Assembly: GCF_009711715.1 (NCBI RefSeq)
Contig: NZ_VENF01000011.1
Location: forward strand, 62,001 to 126,000
Length of the DNA stretch: 64,000 nt
Direction: 5' to 3'
DNA from: Methylophaga sp.
GTDB taxonomy: Bacteria; Pseudomonadota; Gammaproteobacteria; Nitrosococcales; Methylophagaceae
The first letter of the stretch is position 1; each line of letters begins with the position of its first letter. Positions 1-7,707 of this stretch are shown here, in pieces. The translations under genes were made by a program, and so were the position numbers. The notes beneath the pieces are model-generated. The model made no database searches. It was not told where the DNA came from and worked only from the letters and a program-made list of their open reading frames with translations.

Positions 1-209
1 GTCAGACCCACGCCCATCGGTTCAATTGACATCTCCGTGCCCTGTGCCACTGAAATCACTGCATTGAGTCCACGTGTCAAGGCATACACAGTCAAGGTCA
101 CTTTGAGCATTTGTGTGAGTTGTCCGCCAAAAGCTTGTTCCAGCGGCAGGCAGGCCAGCACCAGGCAGAGTAACGCAATGCCGATGAATGATTTCTGTCT
201 GAGTGACAT
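1..209 (-). CDS. Conserved membrane/exported protein, N-terminal part only
   Basis: The gene runs off the left edge; 69 codons are visible. The start is an ATG placed 6 nt after a strong AGGAGG-type ribosome site. Residues 1-28 form a basic N-terminus and a hydrophobic stretch like a signal peptide or first membrane helix. After it comes a second apolar segment containing VTLTVYALTRGLNAVISVAQ. I do not recognise a named family and the C-terminus is missing. It is divergent from pqqA, about 140 bp away. Function unknown. Confidence 0.6.
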   Translation of the reverse strand, partial: MSLRQKSFIGIALLCLVLACLPLEQAFGGQLTQMLKVTLTVYALTRGLNAVISVAQGTEMSIEPMGVGL

Positions 210-271
210 AATTCCTCCTGACCGTGACTGTTGCTCAGGAAAATCCTGATGAATATCGGGTCAAACACTGA

Positions 272-299
272 TTGTGCTTCTTGTGGCACTCTCTAAAAT
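272..299 (+). promoter_or_regulatory. Possible sigma-70 promoter of pqqA
   Basis: TTGTGC (272-277) and TAAAAT (294-299) are separated by 16 bp, about 50 bp upstream of pqqA. Both hexamers are imperfect, so this is only the best-looking candidate between the divergent gene and pqqA. Confidence 0.35.
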
Positions 300-309
300 A
301 GCAGACAAC

Positions 310-328
310 TACTTGAAGTTCTCAAGTA
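310..328. promoter_or_regulatory. Perfect inverted repeat in front of pqqA
   Basis: TACTTGA, a 5-nt spacer AGTTC and TCAAGTA make a perfect 7-bp inverted repeat that ends 23 bp before the pqqA start. It lies just downstream of the candidate -10, so it could be an operator or a hairpin in the 5' leader. No known regulator is assigned. Confidence 0.45.
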
Positions 329-351
329 AGCAAACAGAGAGGAAATTCATC

Positions 352-423
352 ATGTGGACTAAACCAGAATATTCAGACATGCGTTTCGGCTTCGAAGTCA
401 CTATGTATATCTGCAACCGCTAA
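352..423 (+). CDS. pqqA: PqqA, precursor peptide of pyrroloquinoline quinone
   Basis: A 23-residue ribosomally made peptide, the substrate for PQQ biosynthesis. It begins [14 protein letters not shown] and carries the family core EVTMY, with Glu15 and Tyr19 at exactly the two positions that PqqE cross-links in known PqqA peptides (Klebsiella PqqA has EVTLY at the same place). Length equals the usual 22-24 residues. A GAGAGGA ribosome site precedes the ATG and a terminator follows the stop. No pqqB, C, D or E follows: the next gene is a convergent diguanylate cyclase. This is therefore an orphan copy, and maturation enzymes must come from elsewhere. The family match is near certain; expression is inferred. 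Confidence 0.93.
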   Translation: MWTKPEYSDMRFGFEVTMYICNR

Positions 424-441
424 TACATAGCCCCTACGCAG

Positions 442-468
442 AAAAAGCCCCGTCGAGGGGCTTTTTTT
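442..468. terminator. Rho-independent terminator shared by pqqA and the facing GGDEF gene
   Basis: AAAAGCCCC, loop GTCGA, GGGGCTTTTTTT. The A-run on the other side makes it usable in both directions between the two convergent genes. Confidence 0.85.
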
Positions 469-479
469 ATGGCTGAAAG

Positions 480-1922
480 TTATTCAGCCAGCCTGATACA
501 GTTTCTACCGGCCCCTTTGGCGAGATACAGTGCCTTATCAGCCCGTTCTATCAAGCTTGCCATCGTGTCCCCCCCGGCAAGCTCGGCCAGACCAGCACTC
601 ACCGTCACTGCAAACTTGCTCTCATCAAAATGGAATGTCCAGGCCGAAATTGCCAGACGAATCGCTTCGATTCGTTGCTGTGCATGAGCCTGATCACAGT
701 CAGTAAACATCACCAGAAACTCTTCCCCGCCCCAGCGACACAACACATCCTCCTTACGGATATGTAATTTGATGATCCGTGCTACTGCTTCAAGCACCTG
801 ATCACCATGCTGATGGCCATAGTTGTCATTAACCTGCTTGAAATGGTCAATATCAATCAGCGCCAGGGAAATAGGTTGTTGATTGCGGCGGGATTTCGCC
901 AGGGCCTGGTCGAACAGGCTGTCGAATACCTGACGGCTGGCAGCACCGGTGAGCTTATCGCGGGTCGCCATGGTCTCAAGCCTTGCCTGGTAACCTCTGA
1001 GCGCAAGATGGGCAATAAACAGCACCACAATACTGATAGCGAGGGAGACCAGGATATTGATCCATAGTGCCGCTTCGATCCGCTCTGAAGCCGGATCGTT
1101 AATCTGCTCAACAATCAAAAACCAGTCGAATTCCGGCACCAGACGGCTATTGAGATAAATGACATTACCGTTTTTGGTTTCAAAGGATACCGAGGCACTG
1201 GGAGACGTCAGAATACGGGTAAATAACTTATCCAGGCCAGCTTTGTTCTGAATATGCAAATCGTGACTGTACTGACTGCTTTGCAGCATGACCTCGCCCT
1301 GACGGTTAACGAAGTAGATTTCGCGACCATAACGCTGCTGGTAGTTTTCAATTAACTGCACCACGCTTTCCATCGACAGCCCGACACCGATAAGGCCGAT
1401 AAACTCACCCTGTTTGTTTTCCACCCGGTAATTGACAAAGATACTCAGGCGGGATCGATCAGCCGTATCCTGGTCGATATTGATTTCATAATCCTGATTC
1501 ATATCACGGGCACGGAAATACCATTGATCGGCAGGTTCATCTTTTAAGACCTGTTTGATAATACCGTCAGGATGATAATAAAGCCGGCTTTTTTCAGAAA
1601 CGAAGAAAGCGGTAATGGTTTCGTACTTGTCCTGAATTTGAGCAAGATAACGCTGCATCTTGAGCGGATCCTGCTCACCGTTCGCCACCCAATCTATGGC
1701 GAAGGTATCATTGGCCATCAGCGACGAAATCAATACCGGCTGCAGCAGATCGCGCTGAATTTCAGAATAAATATTATCGCTGGTCAGTGGCAGCATTTCC
1801 TGCTGCAAACGATCTGCAATGGAGTCCCGTGCCACAAAGTAGCCAATCAGGCTGGTCGCTAGAAAACCCAGCAATACAATCACACTGATAATAATACTGT
1901 AGAGACGTTTTCGGCTTTGCAT
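480..1922 (-). CDS. Membrane diguanylate cyclase with periplasmic Cache-type sensor
   Basis: Makes cyclic di-GMP from two GTP. The 480-residue protein has a membrane helix at about 8-30, a periplasmic sensor region of about 250 residues that resembles a double Cache domain, a second helix near 285-308, and a C-terminal GGDEF domain from about 325. The active-site motif is GGEEF (about residues 396-400), preceded at the right distance by RKED, which matches the RxxD product-inhibition site. The catalytic motif is intact, so it should be active and feedback-inhibited. The signal sensed is unknown. A PilZ protein, a possible c-di-GMP effector, is encoded at 35654-36073. Confidence 0.93.
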   Translation of the reverse strand: MQSRKRLYSIIISVIVLLGFLATSLIGYFVARDSIADRLQQEMLPLTSDNIYSEIQRDLLQPVLISSLMANDTFAIDWVANGEQDPLKMQRYLAQIQDKYETITAFFVSEKSRLYYHPDGIIKQVLKDEPADQWYFRARDMNQDYEINIDQDTADRSRLSIFVNYRVENKQGEFIGLIGVGLSMESVVQLIENYQQRYGREIYFVNRQGEVMLQSSQYSHDLHIQNKAGLDKLFTRILTSPSASVSFETKNGNVIYLNSRLVPEFDWFLIVEQINDPASERIEAALWINILVSLAISIVVLFIAHLALRGYQARLETMATRDKLTGAASRQVFDSLFDQALAKSRRNQQPISLALIDIDHFKQVNDNYGHQHGDQVLEAVARIIKLHIRKEDVLCRWGGEEFLVMFTDCDQAHAQQRIEAIRLAISAWTFHFDESKFAVTVSAGLAELAGGDTMASLIERADKALYLAKGAGRNCIRLAE

Positions 1923-2076
1923 GGGCCTGACTCGGGAAAAAACCTGACATGATAGGCAAGATGCACCTCAAATACCAGTTTTAGTGAAACAAATTTCGCT
2001 ATTTTCTTTGTGGTTATTTTGCCGTGCTCAATATCTGGAATTAATGCCTGCCATTGTATTATGCAAATCGCTCCAG

Positions 2077-2397
2077 TCAGCGCTCATCCTCGTCAGGTAA
2101 ATGATAGTGTCTGTCTTCGGACTGCTCCCCGCCGATACGTTTGAAATAGAACACGCCGAAAGCAAAACTCGCAAGCAGCAGCAAGTAGAACACATCCAAA
2201 TCATCATCCTTGAACAGACTCAGTACAGCCCATGCAGGAGCGACATAAAAAACAATACTGAACACGATCGCAATGGCTTTACCGAACTCTTTAACTGCGC
2301 CGTGATAAGCATAGCGACTGAATAAACCAGTCAGAAACCCGCCGAATATGGCCAGTATCAGATACAGAATCATGCCGATAATGCTGACGTTTGACAT
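2077..2397 (-). CDS. Small conserved membrane protein of unknown function
   Basis: 106 residues with three apolar segments (about 5-27, 38-62 and 68-86) and a charged C-terminal tail rich in Asp, Glu and His. A GAGGTG ribosome site lies 5 nt before the ATG. It sits 32 bp downstream of the cyclo-ligase gene on the same strand and is probably cotranscribed. I do not recognise the family. Confidence 0.7.
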   Translation of the reverse strand: MSNVSIIGMILYLILAIFGGFLTGLFSRYAYHGAVKEFGKAIAIVFSIVFYVAPAWAVLSLFKDDDLDVFYLLLLASFAFGVFYFKRIGGEQSEDRHYHLPDEDER

Positions 2398-2429
2398 ACA
2401 AGCACCTCGATTTTACTAACGGTATACCT

Positions 2430-3011
2430 TTAGAGTCCTGTCGATGTATTGGGTTCAGGCATCTGCATCCCCGCTTCAGTAATGATCCGGTGCATCGGAA
2501 TATCCAGCGCATGCGGATGAATGGTCTCAAACCGCCCCATTTCCATACCAACACCAATCGTTTCTATCTCATTGCCCTTATTCGCCAGGGTCCGATCGTA
2601 ATAACCACCACCGTAGCCCAGCCGGTAATTGGCTTTGTCAAAACCTACCAACGGCACAAGGAAACGGGTCGGACTCAGCCACTCCGGACTTGCCGGCACA
2701 GGAATATTCCAGATACCGGTGGTCATTGCTGTATCGGGCTGCCAGCGGGCGAAATCCAGTTTTCTGGTCTCATTGTTGATAACCGGGACACTCAAAATCC
2801 ACCCCGCTTTTAACAATGACTCCGCGAGAGGACGGCAATCCAGTTCACCTTTTATCGGCCAGTAAAGTCCGAGCACGCCGGGTTCACAGCGTGCTAAATA
2901 ATCAGAAACGTGCGCCAGACAGTGAGCTGCTATCAACCGATGCGCTTCAGGTGATAGCGCAGCTCTCTCTTCGATCAGCCGCTGACGCTGACTCTGTCGC
3001 CAGGCCTTCAT
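2430..3011 (-). CDS. fau: 5-formyltetrahydrofolate cyclo-ligase
   Basis: Converts 5-formyl-THF to 5,10-methenyl-THF using ATP, recycling a dead-end folate. The 193-residue length is typical. The family signature is visible as VPLVGFDKANYRLGYGGGYY followed by DR, and a basic N-terminus (KAWRQSQRQRLIEER) precedes it. An AGGA site lies upstream of the ATG. In many gammaproteobacteria this gene (ygfA) follows 6S RNA; only about 105 bp separate it here from hmp, so no 6S RNA gene fits there. Confidence 0.93.
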   Translation of the reverse strand: MKAWRQSQRQRLIEERAALSPEAHRLIAAHCLAHVSDYLARCEPGVLGLYWPIKGELDCRPLAESLLKAGWILSVPVINNETRKLDFARWQPDTAMTTGIWNIPVPASPEWLSPTRFLVPLVGFDKANYRLGYGGGYYDRTLANKGNEIETIGVGMEMGRFETIHPHALDIPMHRIITEAGMQMPEPNTSTGL

Positions 3012-3079
3012 TTATTTATTCCTGTTTTCAACATCAATACTTGACGAAACTAAAAGTCGTAAATAATATACAGCTTACA

Positions 3080-3102
3080 AATATGCATTTCATATACCTA
3101 TT
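3080..3102 (+). promoter_or_regulatory. NsrR operator upstream of hmp
   Basis: An 11-1-11 dyad matching the enterobacterial NsrR consensus. The left half AATATGCATTT matches 10 of 11 positions and the right half ATATACCTATT about 8 of 11. It ends 14 bp before the hmp start and overlaps the leader, where a bound repressor would block expression. The nsrR gene itself lies just beyond hmp. Confidence 0.72.
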
Positions 3103-3116
3103 TAGGAGGCCGCATA

Positions 3117-4328
3117 ATGAGCCCTGATACAATCGCGACTATCAAAGCCACTGTACCTGTTCTGCAAGCCCATGGCGAACAACTCACCCGGCTGTTTTAT
3201 CAGCGGATGTTTGAAAACAATCCCGAGGTCGGACCATTCTTCAATCAGGCACACCAGAAAGCCGGCAGTCAGCAAAAAGCACTGGCCGGGGCGATCTGTG
3301 CCTATGCTGAAAATATTGATAACCCCGCCGCGCTGGCAGCAGCGGTCGAATTGATTGCACAGAAACATGCGTCTTTGGGTATCAGAGCCGAACATTACCC
3401 CATTGTCGGACAGAACCTGCTGGCAGCTATCAAGGAATTACTGGGTGATGCCGCTACTGACGATATCGTCAATGCTTGGGCAGAAGCCTACCAAGTGCTG
3501 GCAGATATTTTTATTGAGCGCGAAGCTGAGATATACCGTAACCATGAACAACACCACGGTTGGCAGGGCTTTAAACCATTCAAAGTCATCAAACGTGAAG
3601 ATAACAGCCGGGTAATCAGTTCATTTTATCTGCAACCGGCAGACGACCAGCCGCTCAATCCCCACCAGGCCGGACAGTACATCACCATCCGTGTACCAGT
3701 AGCTGAAGACACCGAGACAATGCGCAATTACAGCCTGTCGAATAAACCCGGTGAGGATTATTACCGTATCAGCGTTAAACGGGAAACTGCTCGCAGGGAT
3801 GACGCGCCCCATGGTGTCGTTTCGAATTTCCTGCATGATCAGCTTGGCGCCGGCGATACCATCTGGGTTGGTCCGCCCTGCGGCGAGTTCACCATTCGTA
3901 CCCCGGTTGGCAAACCAATGGTGATGATTGCCGGTGGTGTCGGCATCACGCCATTACTGTCGATGCTGCATGCCAGTCTGGATAATAATAACGATGACTC
4001 ACCGGTCACCTTAATCCAGGCTGCTGTCAACGGTGAGACACTTGCTTTTGCGGATGAGATTGCTGAACTCGAAAACAAATATGGCAACTTTGACTGGCAT
4101 ATTCGCTACAGTGAGCCCACAGACAATGACCGTTATCAGGGCCGTTTTCATAGTGAAGGCCTGATTGACGAAGACTTGATTGCCTCGGTGGATACCTCTG
4201 CCGACTTTTATCTGTGTGGTCCCAACGGCATGATGCAGCACTGTCATCAGTTGCTGACAAAAGCCGGTGTACCGGCCGAACAGATTCATCTCGAAGCATT
4301 TGGCCCGGCACTTCAGTTGGCAGGCTAA
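3117..4328 (+). CDS. hmp: Flavohemoglobin, nitric oxide dioxygenase
   Basis: Oxidises NO to nitrate with O2 and NAD(P)H in the cytoplasm. The 403 residues show the full three-domain layout: globin (about 1-138, with the proximal-His region ASLGIRAEHYPIVG), FAD-binding barrel (RNYSLSN near 205) and NAD-binding domain (GGVGITPLLSML near 275). The family is usually about 395-405 residues. A strong TAGGAGG ribosome site precedes the ATG. An NsrR-type operator lies directly upstream and nsrR converges from the other side, so NO-induced derepression is the likely control. Confidence 0.96.
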   Translation: MSPDTIATIKATVPVLQAHGEQLTRLFYQRMFENNPEVGPFFNQAHQKAGSQQKALAGAICAYAENIDNPAALAAAVELIAQKHASLGIRAEHYPIVGQNLLAAIKELLGDAATDDIVNAWAEAYQVLADIFIEREAEIYRNHEQHHGWQGFKPFKVIKREDNSRVISSFYLQPADDQPLNPHQAGQYITIRVPVAEDTETMRNYSLSNKPGEDYYRISVKRETARRDDAPHGVVSNFLHDQLGAGDTIWVGPPCGEFTIRTPVGKPMVMIAGGVGITPLLSMLHASLDNNNDDSPVTLIQAAVNGETLAFADEIAELENKYGNFDWHIRYSEPTDNDRYQGRFHSEGLIDEDLIASVDTSADFYLCGPNGMMQHCHQLLTKAGVPAEQIHLEAFGPALQLAG

Positions 4329-4360
4329 TTCAAAGGATAAAGCTCAGGGATGAGCTAATT

Positions 4361-4792
4361 TCAGGCGACGTTGAGACTCTGAAGTAGTTTGGCTTTGTTC
4401 TTAACGACATCTTCCAGCGTGTAGCCATCAAGGACATCCAGAAAAGCTTTTTGCGCTTTGCGCAGTGCGCTGTAGAGAATACAGACATTATCAATGGGGC
4501 AAGCACACTGGTCACCGAAACATTCCAGTAGTTCAAGGTTTTCTGTTTTGCGGATTAATTTGCCAATGTTGATATCGACTGGCTGCACGGCAAGCTTAAG
4601 ACCGCCACCACGACCACGCTGACTGAGGACGATTTTTTCCTGAACCAGTTTTTGTGCCACTTTTGCCAGGTGATTGGTGGAAATCCCATAACGTTCAGCA
4701 GCATCCTTGACGGTAGCCGGTCTATCGCCGGGATGAATCGCCAGATAAATCAGCAAACGCATCGCGTAATCCGAATGGGTGGTGAGCTGCAT
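4361..4792 (-). CDS. nsrR: NO-sensing Rrf2-family repressor NsrR
   Basis: A 143-residue Rrf2 protein with an N-terminal winged helix (MQLTTHSDYAMRLLIYLA) and a cysteine cluster C91-x4-C96-x-C98-x5-C104 that would hold an Fe-S cluster. NsrR proteins use three cysteines at nearly these positions. The C-terminus (FLDVLDGYTLEDVV) resembles E. coli NsrR. It converges on hmp, the classic NsrR target, which carries a matching operator. IscR is less likely because no isc genes are near and the operator is NsrR-like. The AAAGGAG ribosome site is part of a small self-complementary stretch (4794-4806). Confidence 0.9.
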   Translation of the reverse strand: MQLTTHSDYAMRLLIYLAIHPGDRPATVKDAAERYGISTNHLAKVAQKLVQEKIVLSQRGRGGGLKLAVQPVDINIGKLIRKTENLELLECFGDQCACPIDNVCILYSALRKAQKAFLDVLDGYTLEDVVKNKAKLLQSLNVA

Positions 4793-5152
4793 TAAAGGAC
4801 TCCTTTAAACTGCTGTATAGTGTACCCCAATTAAAATCAGTATACTGGATACCGTTTTAATGCTTTTCGCTTAGTGGGTCTCAATCAAACGCTGGTAATC
4901 GTAAGCAAATTTCCAGCCATGCAAAATATCACAGGCCTGAGACAACCCGAAATTAATAAAATTCTTATATTCACAGTTCAGACCGGAGAGTGACTCCTCT
5001 TCTTCGGTTATTTTTGAGCTTGCTGGACGCAGGCTCTTTTTTTATCTATTCCCTGCCAAAACGCACAAATTCAGGGCATGTCGCGCTAATCCGGGGCTTC
5101 ACGACAAATTCACAGATTCGGTCCAACACTGACTCAAACACAGGAGTCAGTC
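4793..5152. other. 360-bp intergenic region between nsrR and the lipocalin gene
   Basis: Holds the nsrR promoter region with a perfect 10-bp palindrome CAGTATACTG at 4838-4847. On the minus strand, 4871-5041 is an open frame of 56 codons without an ATG whose end (HGWKFAYDYQRLIETH then stop) looks protein-like and may be a gene remnant. A weak hairpin, GAGC(5016-5019)/GCTC(5033-5036), followed by seven Ts may act as a plus-strand terminator. No confident gene. Confidence 0.4.
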
Positions 5153-5701
5153 ATGCAACTTTATTTCAAATTCGGCCTGATCTTATCAGCCTGTCTCGGT
5201 CTTTTCGGTTGTCAGAGTCTATCCAAACCACCGCTGGACACCGTTGATTATGTCAATATCGAGCGCTTTATGGGCGACTGGTATGTCATCGCCAACATTC
5301 CCACTTTTATAGAAGAGCAGGCTTATAACGCAGTCGAGTCCTACTCCTTAAATAATGACGGGACAATTGCGACCACTTTTACTTTTCGTGAAGGCAGTTT
5401 TGATGGTGAACTGAAGACCTATCACCCCAAAGGCTTCGTTGAAAATACAGAAACCAACGCAGTCTGGGGCATGCAGTTTGTCTGGCCGATCAAGGCCGAT
5501 TACCGGATCGTTTACCTGACTGAGGATTACAGCCAGGTCATAATTGGCCGTAATAAAAGAGACTATGTCTGGATCATGGCAAGAACGCCTCAGATTCCAG
5601 CTAAAGACTATCAGGACATGCTGAAGCTGATTGCAGCAATGGGCTATGACACCAGCAAAGTCCGCAAGGTGCCGCAGCAGTCGTTGGAAAACAGGGAGTA
5701 A
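5153..5701 (+). CDS. Lipocalin-family outer-membrane lipoprotein (Blc-like)
   Basis: 182 residues. The N-terminus is a lipoprotein signal with lipobox LFGC and Cys20 as the lipid-modified residue; Gln at +2 suggests outer-membrane sorting. The lipocalin signature appears as FMGDWYVIANIP, and the second conserved region is IVYLTEDYSQVIIGRNKRDYVW near 127-148 (split here by description, not quoted in full elsewhere). Bacterial lipocalins bind lipids or other hydrophobic ligands. A CAGGAG ribosome site precedes the ATG. The remnant of a BLUF gene begins directly after the stop, in the same frame. Confidence 0.9.
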   Translation: MQLYFKFGLILSACLGLFGCQSLSKPPLDTVDYVNIERFMGDWYVIANIPTFIEEQAYNAVESYSLNNDGTIATTFTFREGSFDGELKTYHPKGFVENTETNAVWGMQFVWPIKADYRIVYLTEDYSQVIIGRNKRDYVWIMARTPQIPAKDYQDMLKLIAAMGYDTSKVRKVPQQSLENRE

Positions 5702-6133
5702 ACTGGTATCTATCAGGTCAGTCTCGTCAATGCCGGCACCCGCGCCGCCGACTGGAAAGATAATGAGATGTACCAGATCCTGTCCCAGTCAGGTGTCAAT
5801 AATAAGAAATCAGCTATCAGCGGCGCCTTGTGCTTCAACGGTGACTTCTTCCTGCAATGCCCGGAAGGCGGCCGCGCGGCGGTGAATGAACTGTACCGCA
5901 GAATCCACGACGATCACCGCCATCTCAGGATGTCATCCTGCTTAATTACAATGAAATCAGCCATCGCAGCTTCGATAAACAGCACATACTGTACGTACCG
6001 GGATCCAGAATCACTCATCCTGCGATACGCCGGCAAAAAGCAATTTAACCCCTATGAAATGAGCGGGGAAAGTGCGCTGCGACTAGGCTTTGAGCTGGCT
6101 TTCAGCCTGCCAGAAGACAGCTTACAGCTTTAA
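5702..6133 (+). pseudogene. Decayed BLUF-domain (blue-light FAD sensor) gene
   Basis: The open frame after the lipocalin stop encodes IYQVSLVNAGTRAADW, then NNKKSAISGALCFNGDFFLQ, a good BLUF match including the early Tyr, the NN pair and the flavin-contacting Gln of the FLQ motif. There is no ATG, GTG or TTG at its beginning. Near 5927 the homology jumps to another frame (DVILLNYNEISHRSFDKQ, then HILYVPGSRITHP) and near 6020 it returns to the first frame (RYAGKKQFNPYEMSGESALR). So it has lost its start and carries two compensating shifts. Two sequencing errors plus an unusual start is the alternative. Confidence 0.75.
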
Positions 6134-6715
6134 GTCATCCACCGAATTAATCACCGCTGCATACAAGTCCCGTGTGGAGGCGAGCGCTGCTTCATGTACT
6201 TGTCTGGCCGGCAGTATGCTGCCGTCAGGCGCATCCAGACTGCGTGTTGCCGTGGCACTGGCAACGACGGTAGGGTTATATCCCAGATTAAAACCGCCAT
6301 GGGCTGTGGAATTGACACACATATGGGTCATAAATCCGGCCAGAATAATATTGTCTATGCCCTGCCCACGGAGATATTCATCCAGCGGTGTCTGAACAAA
6401 GGCGTTGGGAAAGTTTTTGGTGATCACATGCTCGCCATCCGCCGGGGCGACTTCTTCTGCTATTTCACCCAGGGCTGTATTGAGATCATAGGGTGACCCT
6501 GCCCCGCCATCATGCTGGATATGGAACACCGGCACGCCGTTATCTCTTGCCATCTGCAGTAGCCTTTGCGCCTGTTTGAGGGCCGCTTCCACTCCTTCAA
6601 GCTGCATCACACCCTGACGATAGGTGTTCTGACAGTCAATCATAATCAGAGCCGAATCGCTTAGCGCCGATGGCTGATGTCCCAGCCCGACGATATCTCT
6701 CAATGTCGTGTTCAT
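6122..6715 (-). CDS. Isochorismatase-family cysteine hydrolase
   Basis: 198 residues when started at the ATG that follows a GGAGAAGG site; a longer in-frame extension has no support. The catalytic triad of the family is visible: Asp27 (LIMIDCQNTY), Lys100 (VITKNFPNAF) and Cys133 (GFMTHMCVNST). Members hydrolyse isochorismate, nicotinamide, N-carbamoyl compounds or related amides; the substrate here cannot be told. It converges on the BLUF remnant, overlapping its end by 12 bp. Confidence 0.88.
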   Translation of the reverse strand: MNTTLRDIVGLGHQPSALSDSALIMIDCQNTYRQGVMQLEGVEAALKQAQRLLQMARDNGVPVFHIQHDGGAGSPYDLNTALGEIAEEVAPADGEHVITKNFPNAFVQTPLDEYLRGQGIDNIILAGFMTHMCVNSTAHGGFNLGYNPTVVASATATRSLDAPDGSILPARQVHEAALASTRDLYAAVINSVDDLKL

Positions 6716-6835
6716 TAATGCCTTCTCCGCTTTTTTCCTGACCTTATCACAATCCTGTTCTGAACACATGGCAGTTGCATAAATCCAGGCGCCCGTTATT
6801 ATTCCGCGGGAAGTCATCACCTATCTGGAGCATCT

Positions 6836-7675
6836 ATGCAGCGTGTTCAACCCAAATCAACGTTCCGTCTGACTCGCATGTTCAGTGCGATCAGAAGCAA
6901 CCGCTTATTCGAGATCATTGTCGTTGGCGTTATTCTGTTTTCCGCCCTGCTGGCTGGCGCCAAAACTTATGATATTTCGCCCGCCTTTCTCAATATCATG
7001 GTCTGGCTGGATTACGCTATCACGCTGTTTTTCCTGCTCGAGATCAGCATTCGTTTTTTTGCCGAGGAACGAAAATGGCAGTTTTTCAAAAGCGGTTGGA
7101 ATATCTTCGACAGCCTGATTGTCATCGTCAGCCTGATCCCCATCGAAGACAGTGAACTGGCCCTGGTGGGCAGACTGATTCGCATCTTCCGGGTATTGCG
7201 GATGGTCTCGGTAATTCCGGAACTGCGCACTCTGCTCAACTCATTGCTCAAAGCACTGCCCCAGCTCGGTTATGTGGCGCTGCTGATGTTCATCATCGTG
7301 TATATTTATGCGGCGGTCGGCACCACCTTTTTTGCAAAAATCAACGCGACTTTATGGGGTGATATTACTGTCTCCATGCTCACCCTGTTCCGGATCATGA
7401 CTTTTGAAGACTGGACAGATGTGATGTACGAAACCATGGCCGTGCATCCATTGAGCTGGATTTTTTATATCAGTTTTATTTTTCTCAACGCTTTTGCCTT
7501 TCTGAATATGCTGATCGGCATCGTGGTCAATGTGATGGAAAAAGAAAGTGCTGAGCAATGGCGGATAGACCATGCCGGAGAGCCGACTATCGCTGATTTA
7601 TCGCGTCAGATTGAAGAGCTGAAAGCTTTGTTGATTCAACAGCCGGAACCTCAGGCAATAAAAAAGGGAGCTTAA
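6836..7675 (+). CDS. Single-domain voltage-gated-type cation channel (ion transporter family)
   Basis: 279 residues with six membrane segments in the S1-S6 plan. S4 carries regularly spaced arginines (LIRIFRVLRMVSVIP, near 120-134). The pore loop reads LFRIMTFEDWTD, so the filter is TFEDW where NaChBac-type sodium channels have TLESW. A C-terminal coiled coil is likely (ADLSRQIEELKALLIQQ). Such proteins assemble as tetramers in the inner membrane; selectivity here is not certain because of the changed filter. The stop codon lies inside the terminator palindrome. Confidence 0.88.
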   Translation: MQRVQPKSTFRLTRMFSAIRSNRLFEIIVVGVILFSALLAGAKTYDISPAFLNIMVWLDYAITLFFLLEISIRFFAEERKWQFFKSGWNIFDSLIVIVSLIPIEDSELALVGRLIRIFRVLRMVSVIPELRTLLNSLLKALPQLGYVALLMFIIVYIYAAVGTTFFAKINATLWGDITVSMLTLFRIMTFEDWTDVMYETMAVHPLSWIFYISFIFLNAFAFLNMLIGIVVNVMEKESAEQWRIDHAGEPTIADLSRQIEELKALLIQQPEPQAIKKGA

Positions 7676-7686
7676 GCTCCCTTTTT
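7661..7686. terminator. Perfectly symmetric bidirectional terminator
   Basis: AAAAAGGGAGC, TTAA, GCTCCCTTTTT: an exact 26-bp palindrome between the convergent channel and dps genes. The channel's TAA stop forms part of the loop. Confidence 0.9.
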
Positions 7687-7707
7687 CTTAACAGTCTGTG
7701 ACTGAAC

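Noticed and set aside
2816..3127. 103-codon plus-strand frame reaching into hmp, and the idea of a 6S RNA before fau
   Set aside because: The frame is antisense to fau and crosses the hmp operator; the gap of about 105 bp is too short for 6S RNA.
5153..6133. A lipocalin-BLUF fusion by stop read-through
   Set aside because: The stop is TAA in ordinary context, no recoding signal is seen, and the BLUF part has further frame breaks. A decayed separate gene explains it better.
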